The notes under the pieces were generated by a model. It searched no databases and was not told the origin of the DNA. It saw nothing but the letters and a program-made list of their open reading frames with translations. A DNA stretch of 64,000 nucleotides from Clostridia bacterium (GTDB lineage Bacteria; Bacillota; Clostridia; Christensenellales; Borkfalkiaceae), in NCBI GenBank assembly GCA_017621155.1, contig JAGATP010000010.1, positions 1 through 64,000 on the forward strand, written 5' to 3'. Positions 57,494 through 64,000 of the stretch are shown piece by piece; the stretch's first letter is position 1; every line of letters begins with the position of its first letter. The translations under genes and the position numbers were made by a program.

Positions 57494-58997
57494 CTAGGAT
57501 ACATCAATTCGTTTTACATTCATGGAGCCGTTTGCATTTAGTTGATTTGCATAAATTATCTTCGTTCCCCAAAAGCGGATCGCGATGCTATCAGCCATAA
57601 AGTTCTCTGTAATAGATACTGTTTTCTCCTGTCCTGGAGCTAAAGAAAACGTACTGACGTCATTTAGTCCACTCCAATTTTTCGCATCGTTCTCAAAACA
57701 CATTTTTGTGTTATATTGCACTGTCTTTGTTTCACCATATGTATTTCTTATTTTAATCAACCATTTATTTCCATTTTTTCCAACCAATGCAATATCACCG
57801 TAATCAAAATAATTTACTTTATTCATCTCTACATTTGGCGCAGTTGAGTTGGAAATTCCATCTACATAAGTGATTATTCTTTTACCGTTCTTCAAATAGC
57901 TTAAAGCTATATGAGTTGCCGTTCCGTTTTCTGCAACAGAAAGTCGAACACTGCTGTTGCTTCCAATTGTCAAAGTTTGAATATCTGTCAACCCCGTCCA
58001 ATTTTTAGCATCGTTTTCAAAACACATTTTTGAATTATAGATCAACTCTAGCGATTGTCCTGAAAAATTTTGTACGGTAATAATATTATTTGTTAGATCT
58101 TTTTTTACAGATTCGATTTTCAACGGCTCTGAAAGATCAATCGTAATCTCAATCGGATATTCTCGAAGCAACCCCATATTTTGCGCCTCGTTATATATAT
58201 TCAGTAATTGAATAAAGGCTTTATCAAAAACAGAACTATCTTCGTTTGCAATCTTATAATCATAATTATACGTATCTAAGATTGTAACGGTTTTGCTCGA
58301 TAACGACTCTCTTTGATAATTAAAATGCCGAATAGCAAACCCTAAATCCTCTTCATTCCTTGACATTGTATTTAGGGATGGAATGCCATCGCACAAAGGA
58401 TAATCTAGACTTTCCTCATACAATAATCCCCTGTTCAAAATGTCGTAAGTCTTAGAAGAAGAAAGAACACGAGTGCCGTTAATAGGAACATACACCCCAG
58501 GCGTAAAATTTAAAGAATACGAATGAGTCAAAAGTTCAGCAGACAATAGATATCCCGATGCATTAAAGTATGCAATAGCAGCAAATATATACCCTGTGTA
58601 AGCAGTATATTTATCACTTTCCGCTAAAGTGCTGTAAAGTATCGTTTCTTCTCCTTGCGCTATAAGTTGGTTATACTGTAAAATAATGTTTCTCGTTTGG
58701 TCTATCATTGCTTGAATAGATTTTTTGTCTTCATCCTCACAGTATAACAACGCCTCGCAATAATGATTTAATTGATCATTCAAGCTCTCTTCTATTGTCA
58801 TCCCCGTTTTTGCATATAAATATGCATTCATCGTTTGAAAATCCGTACATAATTCATTTTTTTCTTGAACTGTCCGATTATTTTCAGTTTGACTTTGCTC
58901 CATTGTTTCCGCCGTTGCGCTCAGACAAGGAACGCAATGTCCGACGGATAACGCCAACACCCCCGCGCATATAAGCGCAGCCCATTTTTTTTTGCAT
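57494..58997 (-). CDS. AT-rich secreted protein with its signal peptide out of frame across an A9 tract
   Basis: AGGAGG lies before an ATG at 58997, followed by C and nine A (58993-58985). In this sequence the ATG frame ends after about 37 codons. With one A fewer it reads MQKKWAALICAGVLALSV and continues, open, to the stop at 57494, giving a normal signal peptide and about 500 residues. The remaining frame is open from 58960 on. The mature protein has a helical middle and two related ~60-residue C-terminal repeats (KMCFENDAKNWTGLTDIQ and KMCFENDAKNWSGLNDVS). It is much more AT-rich than neighbouring genes. Either a slippage-controlled gene, a broken gene, or a sequencing error. Function unknown. 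Confidence 0.7.
58985..58993 (-). repeat. A9 homopolymer at codons 2-4 of the secreted-protein gene
   Basis: Nine consecutive A on the coding (minus) strand directly after ATGC. Loss of one A restores the reading frame of the 500-residue protein. Confidence 0.85.
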
Positions 58998-59104
58998 AGT
59001 AAGCCTCCTACGATTTTATTTTACGAAACGAAATCATCGCCGATAAAATGACTTGATTTTCGTTTGCCGTAATTTTATTATAACATCTTTTATAGTATTT
59101 GTCT

Positions 59105-59177
59105 TTGGAATTTTAAAAAGTTCTCTTGGGGTTTTAAAAAGTTCTCTTGGGATTTTTTAAAAAACTCTTGGAATTTT
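59105..59177. repeat. Tandem 21-bp repeat, 3.5 copies
   Basis: Copies at 59105-59125, 59126-59146 and 59147-59167, each TTGGxx-TTTTAAAAA-x-CTC-like, and a half copy to 59177. The period is exactly 21 bases (two DNA turns). Together with 59188-59243 and 59407-59471 this fills much of the 512-base gap 58998-59509, which has no gene I can support. Confidence 0.88.
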
Positions 59178-59187
59178 GCAAAATAGA

Positions 59188-59243
59188 TTTGTGATTAACA
59201 ATTTTTGCCCGGTATAGCTTTGTGATTAACAATTTTTTGCCCG
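59188..59243. repeat. Direct repeat pair with internal palindrome
   Basis: TTTGTGATTAACAATTTTT(T)GCCCG occurs at 59188-59211 and 59219-59243. Each copy carries TTGT-gatta-ACAA, an inverted repeat. Confidence 0.85.
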
Positions 59244-59406
59244 ATTCTTGCGCGAAAGGGAATTGCCGCTTACCGTTCTTTGATCGGAGCAAAGTCCCTT
59301 CGGACTGCGTTCGAAGCTCTGATTTCTAGAGCGCGTTTCCACGATGAGTATACCATACCCTTAAGCGCTTTTCAAGCGTTTTCATGAAACATGGATGAAG
59401 CATCGC

Positions 59407-59471
59407 GATGCATCATGCATCATTTGACGATGCGTCATGCATCATTGTCGATGCGTCATGCATCATTTGTC
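59407..59471. repeat. Tandem 21/22-bp repeat, 3 copies, with ATGCAT palindromes
   Basis: GATGCrTCATGCATCATTTGwC-like units at 59407-59428, 59429-59449 and 59450-59471 (22, 21 and 22 bases). The units differ by a few bases only. The layout resembles iterons or protein-binding arrays. The rest of the gap (59244-59406) shows no feature I can support. Confidence 0.88.
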
Positions 59472-59509
59472 GATTTTCGGGATCAAAATCAATCTGTCTA
59501 AGAAAAGAT

Positions 59510-60091
59510 TCACTCTGTTCCCAAATCCAACGGTCTGCCTTGAATTTCCGATTTTCTGCGACTGCGCAGGCGGAAATAGTTCACAAGCCGAACAATCGAA
59601 AGAATCAACACTACCAGATAAAATATCAGATAGAGTATGTTATACGAAAGCCCCAGCTTAAACGTCCAGTAAAAATTTCCATAACTCAAATAAAAAACGT
59701 TCATCGGCAGCCAAAGAGTCATGTAGCTCAGGGACAATAAGAGCGACGCTGCGGTAAACCCCTTTCTCTTTCGTCCCAAGCATAAAAACACCAATACGAG
59801 GATAAAGACGAAAAAATACAGATAATAATACGTCGCCGCGAATGCATCCGAAGTCAAGAAACATCCATCATGAGAAAATCCTGCGCCCTGCATAAAGGCG
59901 GGCATTGTAAACGTCATCAAAAACAGAAGGACAAAAAAGGTCGTCAGAAAGAAAAAATGCAGCATTGGATAATCATTTCTGTAACTGCAGTGTTCCATTT
60001 GGTTCGGCACGAAAAACAACAGCGCAAATGCGCACCCTGCGGCAGTTCTCAAGTTCCGTACAATTTTCTCTTCGGAGAATGGTTTCTTCAT
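59510..60091 (-). CDS. Five-helix membrane protein of unknown function
   Basis: 193 residues, GGAGGG before the ATG. Five hydrophobic helices (about 16-31, 45-66, 86-106, 114-133, 146-168) with short charged ends (RLRSRRKSEIQG). The short loops and aromatic-rich helices (YYYLYFFVF, LTTFFVLLFLMTF) are typical of small permease-like or accessory membrane proteins. No family recognised. A gap of 294 bases before the next gene holds the terminator of that gene and no supported gene. Confidence 0.75.
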   Translation of the reverse strand: MKKPFSEEKIVRNLRTAAGCAFALLFFVPNQMEHCSYRNDYPMLHFFFLTTFFVLLFLMTFTMPAFMQGAGFSHDGCFLTSDAFAATYYYLYFFVFILVLVFLCLGRKRKGFTAASLLLSLSYMTLWLPMNVFYLSYGNFYWTFKLGLSYNILYLIFYLVVLILSIVRLVNYFRLRSRRKSEIQGRPLDLGTE

Positions 60092-60281
60092 TTTTCCCTC
60101 CTAACCATGGATCAATTCTCAATATTGCCTCATCTCGTCGGAATAAGCGTATGATTTTTCGCAAAACAAGCCGATCTCTTCTCTCAACTTCAGCATAACA
60201 TATTTTATGACCGTTGTCAATACCTTTTTTAAAAAAAAGACACATTTATGATGTATTTGCAATATCAATGATTGCTTATTT

Positions 60282-60314
60282 AAAAAAATGAGTCCTGTAA
60301 AATACAGAACTCAT
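60282..60314 (-). terminator. Intrinsic terminator of the XRE membrane regulator
   Basis: Minus strand: ATGAGTTCTGTA / TACAGGACTCAT, 3-base loop with one wobble, followed by TTTTTTT. Confidence 0.88.
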
Positions 60315-60385
60315 TCACAACTCCAATGATTTCATTCTCCGCCAAAGCTTTGGGAGTTACGTCATTAGCGGAGCGCCCGATTTTC

Positions 60386-61216
60386 TTATTTGCGGAAGGC
60401 GTCGGCAAGGATGTAATACAGGGGGATGGTCAAAAAGAGAATCCACCAAGGGTGCCAAAGCCCCCAGACGCAGCCGATGAAAAGATAGACAGCGGTGACG
60501 AGAACGGGCCAGGCAAAGTGATTGGGATTGCGCTTGTAAATGGCATCCGCCAGAGAGACAAAGACGGGAATGGCGAGAAAGATAATCCAGCCGGGATGCC
60601 AAAGTCCCCAAACGCCGCCCATGACGAAATACGAGCAGATAGCGAGAAGAGAAATGAAGGCGTTGAACGCATCGAGCACCTTTTTACCGCGCAATCTCTT
60701 TTCAGACACGAACATGTAATGGTCGCCGTATTTGATGCGGACGCGCTTGCCGTCTTTGTCGTAATAGACGTCGTCCTCGCCGATGTCTACCCTGTCCCCG
60801 TCTTCGTCGTAAAAGTGCATTCCGTCCAGTCCGATATGGACTTCATCGCCGTCTTTGTCGTAAAGATGAATGCCCTTGTCAAGGTGCACCTCGTTTCCAT
60901 TGTCGTCGCTAATGACGATCTTCTTCTTTTTCCCCTCATTTCCCGTCTTTTCTTCCTTTTTTGACTCCTCTTCCTTCTCTTCTTTGACGGAGGCGCGAAT
61001 GGAAGCCGTGCTCTCCTCCGTAGACAACAGCTCGTCCAAAGAGATTCCATAGAGGCGAGCCAGACAGATCAGATTATCCGTATCGGGGGAGGCCTCCGCC
61101 CGCTCCCACTTGGAGACGGCTTGTCTGGAAATGCCCAGCTCGTCTGCAAGCTGCTCTTGGGAATATCCCTTTTGTTTTCTCAATTGTTGCAGTCTGTTTG
61201 CGATTTCAATGTTCAT
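60386..61216 (-). CDS. XRE-family regulator fused to a membrane domain
   Basis: 276 residues. N-terminal XRE helix-turn-helix (LQQLRKQKGYSQEQLADELGISRQAVSKWERAEASPDTDNL). Then a charged linker and three short repeats (LYDKDGDEVHIG, FYDEDGDRVDIG, YYDKDGKRVRIK). The C-terminus has four helices formed from two copies of the same unit (GGVWGLWHPGWIIFLAIPVF and GCVWGLWHPWWILFLTIPLY). GGAGGTCA precedes the ATG. This layout of HTH plus a membrane sensor suggests a one-component regulator. The ABC exporter genes are upstream on the same strand and may be its target (inference). Confidence 0.9.
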   Translation of the reverse strand: MNIEIANRLQQLRKQKGYSQEQLADELGISRQAVSKWERAEASPDTDNLICLARLYGISLDELLSTEESTASIRASVKEEKEEESKKEEKTGNEGKKKKIVISDDNGNEVHLDKGIHLYDKDGDEVHIGLDGMHFYDEDGDRVDIGEDDVYYDKDGKRVRIKYGDHYMFVSEKRLRGKKVLDAFNAFISLLAICSYFVMGGVWGLWHPGWIIFLAIPVFVSLADAIYKRNPNHFAWPVLVTAVYLFIGCVWGLWHPWWILFLTIPLYYILADAFRK

Positions 61217-61326
61217 AAGTGACCTCCGTTTTCTGTCTTCTATTATACGGTTGCGGATGGGAAAAATCCACCGCTTTCGGTTTGAATTTCCGCAACTTTT
61301 GGTTGCATCTTGGGAAAAATACCCTT

Positions 61327-63069
61327 TTAGCTCTCGAATTGAGCGTGATAGAGCTTCGAATAGAAGCCAGCGCTTCGGAGCAATTCTTCATGTCTGCCCT
61401 GCTCGATGACGTTGCCGTCCTTCATGACGAGAATGACGTCAGCTTCGCGAATGGTCGAAAGGCGGTGCGCCACAATAAAGCTGGTTCTGCCCTCCATCAT
61501 GGTCCGGAACGCCTCTTGAATTTTGAGTTCCGTTCTTGTATCGATGGAAGAAGTCGCCTCGTCCAAAATGAGCATGGGAGGCAATACCAGCATGACCCGC
61601 GCAATGCACAAAAGCTGTCTTTGTCCTGCGGAAAGGGCGTCTTCCGAAAGAACGGTATCGTATCCTTGCGGAAGCCGCTTGATAAAGCTATGCGCGTGCG
61701 CCGCCTTTGCGGCAGCCACAATCTCCTCGTCCGTCGCTTCGGGCTTGCCCATGGCGATGTTCTCGCGGACAGTTCCGCGCTTCAGCCAGGTTTCCTGCAA
61801 CACCATGCCGTAATTTTTCCGAAGGGAGTTGCGGGTGACGGAGCGAATCTCCGTGCCGTCCACTTTGATCTCCCCTTCGTTCACGTCGTAAAAGCGCATG
61901 AGAAGGTTGATGAGGGTGGTTTTGCCGCAACCGGTCGGCCCGACGATTGCAACCCGCTTCCCCTTTGTGACGGAGAGATTGAAATCCCGGATGAGGGGCT
62001 TTTCAGGCACGTAGGAGAACGAAACGTGCGAAAGCGCGACGCTGCCCTCTGCCTCCCCCATCTCGCGATCGGGTTCGGGAGAGAGCTCCTTCTCTTCAAG
62101 AAATTCAAAGATGCGCCCCGCGCAGGCGAACGCGCCCTGAAGCTCGGTGATGACGCCCGTAATTTCGTTGAAGGGCTTGGTGTACTGGTTGGCGTAGCTT
62201 AAAAGGCTGTTTAAGTTGCCGACGGTGAGCGCCGCCCCGCCGAAACCGCCCAGGATGATGAAGAGTCCGCCGAAGAGTGCGACGAGGGCATAGATCACGT
62301 TGTTGACGAAGCGCGTGGAGGGGTTGGTGAGCGAGGAAAAGAAGGTGGCTTTGAGCGCCCACTTGCCGAGCTCTTTGTTCTGCTCGTCAAAGGCGGCAAG
62401 ATTTTCGTCCTCGTGCGTAAACGCCTGCACGACTTTTTGCGAAGAGATCATTTCGTCAATAAAGGCAGTCTGCTTGCCGCGCTCTTCCGACTGTCTTTGA
62501 AAGAGTCGGTACGTCTTCGAGGAGATGAACTTTGCCACGAACAGGGAGAGCGGCGTTAAAACGACGACGGCAATGGCGATAATCCAATGAATGAGGAAGA
62601 GGAAGACGAGCGTTCCCAAGATGGTGAGAATGCCCGTAAAGAACTGCGTAAAGCCCATCAAGAGCCCGTCGGCGAACTGATCTGCGTCCGCCACAATGCG
62701 GGAAACGATGTCGCCGTAGGCGTGGGTATCCACGTAGGAGAGAGGCAGACGCTGAATCTTGCGAATGGCGTCCTTTCGGAGGTCTCGCACAACGAGGTAG
62801 GTGATTCTGTTGTTGGTAAGGTTCATCAGCCACTGCGACAGCCCCACCCCCGCCGCGAGCAAGCCGATTTGCAGGAGCATGGGATAGATCGCGTCGAAAT
62901 CCACCTTCCCCGCCTCGACGATGCAGTCGATGGCGTCGCCGATTCTGAGCGGAATGTAGAGGGTGAACGCGACGGACACCACGGCGAGCAGGAGGGAGAG
63001 GACGATGAGTCCGCTGTACTTTTTCACGTAGCGGAGCACCTTGGAGAGCGTGCCTTTGGGAGCTTTCAT
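61327..63069 (-). CDS. ABC exporter half-transporter (membrane plus ATPase)
   Basis: 580 residues: six-helix ABC exporter domain (to about 320), then an ATPase with Walker A GPTGCGKTT, Q-loop VLQETWL, signature LSAGQRQLLCIARVML, Walker B LILDEATSSIDTRTE and switch VAHRLSTI. It pairs with the half-transporter encoded just upstream (ATGA overlap), so the two likely make a heterodimer like BmrCD or LmrCD, for drug or peptide efflux. GGAGG precedes the start. Confidence 0.93.
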   Translation of the reverse strand: MKAPKGTLSKVLRYVKKYSGLIVLSLLLAVVSVAFTLYIPLRIGDAIDCIVEAGKVDFDAIYPMLLQIGLLAAGVGLSQWLMNLTNNRITYLVVRDLRKDAIRKIQRLPLSYVDTHAYGDIVSRIVADADQFADGLLMGFTQFFTGILTILGTLVFLFLIHWIIAIAVVVLTPLSLFVAKFISSKTYRLFQRQSEERGKQTAFIDEMISSQKVVQAFTHEDENLAAFDEQNKELGKWALKATFFSSLTNPSTRFVNNVIYALVALFGGLFIILGGFGGAALTVGNLNSLLSYANQYTKPFNEITGVITELQGAFACAGRIFEFLEEKELSPEPDREMGEAEGSVALSHVSFSYVPEKPLIRDFNLSVTKGKRVAIVGPTGCGKTTLINLLMRFYDVNEGEIKVDGTEIRSVTRNSLRKNYGMVLQETWLKRGTVRENIAMGKPEATDEEIVAAAKAAHAHSFIKRLPQGYDTVLSEDALSAGQRQLLCIARVMLVLPPMLILDEATSSIDTRTELKIQEAFRTMMEGRTSFIVAHRLSTIREADVILVMKDGNVIEQGRHEELLRSAGFYSKLYHAQFES

Positions 63070-64000
63070 CTCTTTTCCTCCTTTTTATACTGGGACTCGT
63101 AGATTTCGCGGTACACCTTGCACGATTGCAAGAGCTCCTCGTGCGTGCCCATTCCCGCGACTTCGCCGTCGGCAAGGACGATGATTTTATCCGCATGGGC
63201 GATCGAGCCCGTGCGCTGGGAGACGATGAACTTCGTGCAGGGCAAATCCTTGAGCGCCTTTCGGAGCTTCGCCTCCGTCGCATAGTCGAGGGCGGAAGCG
63301 GAATCGTCTAAAATGAGAATATCGGGATTTTTGACGAGAGCGCGGGCGATGGTGAGCCGTTGACGCTGTCCGCCCGAAAGGTTTTTGCCGCCCTGCGAGA
63401 CGGGCTCGTCCAATCCCCTTTCCTTCGAGGCGACGACGTCCTTTGCCTGCGCGCGCGAAAGGGCGAGATTGATCTCTTCATCGGTCGCGTCGTTCTTGCC
63501 CCAAAGGAGATTTTCCCGAATCGTACCCGCAAAGAGCACCGCCTTCTGCGGGACAATGCCCACCCTCTCCCGAAGTTCAACGGTATCATGCGCCTTGACG
63601 TCGAGTCCGTCTACCCGCACGCTGCCCGCCGTACAGTCGTAAAAGTGGGGAATGAGGGAAACAAGCGAAGTTTTCCCGCTTCCCGTACCGCCGATGACGC
63701 CGACCGTCTCTCCCCTTTTTACGGAAAAGGAGATATCCTTGAGGGAATCCGCGCCCGCATTCGGATAGCGGAGAGAAACGCGGTCAAAGACGATGAAATC
63801 CTCTTCGCGCTTTTGATCCTCGATGCGGGAGAGAGAATTTTCCGTCTGCATGACTGCCTCAATTCTCTTTTTGGAGGCGAGCGCCTTATTGACGGAGATG
63901 ATCATATTGGCGAACTTGATGAGCTCGACCAAAATCTGAGACATATAGTTGTAGAGCGCCATGACTCCGCCCTGCGTCAAAAGCCCCGCTTCGACGCGGA
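63066..64000 (-). CDS. ABC exporter half-transporter, C-terminal part (partial)
   Basis: The minus-strand frame is open to the window edge, so the start lies outside. About 311 residues are visible: the last membrane helices (ALYNYMSQILVELIKFANMIISV), then Walker A GGTGSGKTS, Q-loop VPQKAVLFAG, signature NLSGGQRQRLTIARALV, Walker B ILILDDSASALDYATE with Asp in place of the catalytic Glu, and switch VSQRTGSI with Gln in place of His. The altered Walker B and H-loop residues are typical of the degenerate site half of heterodimeric exporters. Its partner lies directly downstream. Confidence 0.93.
   Translation of the reverse strand, partial: RVEAGLLTQGGVMALYNYMSQILVELIKFANMIISVNKALASKKRIEAVMQTENSLSRIEDQKREEDFIVFDRVSLRYPNAGADSLKDISFSVKRGETVGVIGGTGSGKTSLVSLIPHFYDCTAGSVRVDGLDVKAHDTVELRERVGIVPQKAVLFAGTIRENLLWGKNDATDEEINLALSRAQAKDVVASKERGLDEPVSQGGKNLSGGQRQRLTIARALVKNPDILILDDSASALDYATEAKLRKALKDLPCTKFIVSQRTGSIAHADKIIVLADGEVAGMGTHEELLQSCKVYREIYESQYKKEEKR

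Noticed and set aside
58961..58997. Using the GTG at 58960 as the simple start of the secreted protein
   Set aside because: It has no ribosome binding site and would cut the signal peptide, whereas an ideal site and start lie at 58997 one base out of frame.
59407..59471. Three-copy repeat considered as a CRISPR array
   Set aside because: Copies are directly adjacent, no spacers and no cas genes.
60317..60385. CTCCGC/GCGGAG arms between the XRE gene and its terminator considered as a structured RNA
   Set aside because: Arms are short and widely spaced; no known RNA family motif seen.

Overview
The window looks like a chromosomal segment of an anaerobic, spore-forming Clostridia-type Firmicute, probably gut-associated. 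Spore genes are spread through it (spoVT, spoVAD, spoVAE, yunB, a SpoVB/YabM-type flippase). It also has a tRNA-dependent T-box leader on leuA, rubrerythrin, AggAGG-type ribosome binding sites, sigma-A promoters very close to TTGACA-17-TATAAT, and several membrane-anchored glycoside hydrolases. Base composition is balanced and slightly GC-rich, except for an AT-rich patch at about 57.5-59.5 kb. No rRNA, tRNA, CRISPR array, transposase or phage module was recognised. The genus-level placement is inference.

Layout. 0-3.2 kb: end of a membrane protein, a small P-loop kinase, an AEC transporter and a zinc-ribbon/TM/Ig-like/leucine-rich-repeat protein. 3.2-9.9 kb: dus, a tetrapyrrole-methylase/MazG fusion, a flippase, two accessory genes, spoVT and a TagA-type glycosyltransferase; this resembles the spoVT-yabM-yabN neighbourhood of Bacillus with two genes inserted. 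9.9-19.8 kb: an M16C peptidase with an aminotransferase, then an operon of two small tail-anchored proteins followed by uvrB and uvrA. 19.9-29.2 kb: GH5, a LytTR/GHKL two-component pair, a GH3 with reversed domain order plus a partner membrane protein, then the GT39-type protein and HNH gene downstream of leuA. 29.2-38 kb: T-box-leuA, yunB, an alpha/beta hydrolase, spoVAD-spoVAE, Na/Pi symporter, trmL, rubrerythrin with two micro-ORFs, and small unknowns.

38-48 kb: S41 protease, malic enzyme and a CdaR-type regulator in one operon; a partner-switching operon (STAS protein, degenerate anti-sigma-like protein, sigma factor, intact HATPase); then citrate synthase, a secreted repeat protein and a GT87-type membrane glycosyltransferase. 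48-56.7 kb: HisC-like, AraM-like and NagD-like genes, a metal-transporter-like protein, a GDPD lipoprotein, two other lipoproteins, a sugar-type ABC ATPase lacking key motif residues, and pepT. 56.8-60 kb: AT-rich patch with a secreted protein whose signal peptide is out of frame across an A9 tract, next to three families of short tandem repeats. 60-64 kb: an XRE-type membrane regulator and a two-subunit ABC exporter running off the right edge.

The observations most worth a second look are the A9 frame switch at 58985-58993 with its repeat cluster, the sigma-factor operon with one dead and one live HATPase, the ABC ATPase with LTASQ and a His-to-Arg H-loop, the paired wHTH/tail-anchor proteins in front of uvrBA, the covarying hairpin repeats at 31937-32016, and the hairpins that cover the spoVT ribosome binding site and the spoVAD start codon.
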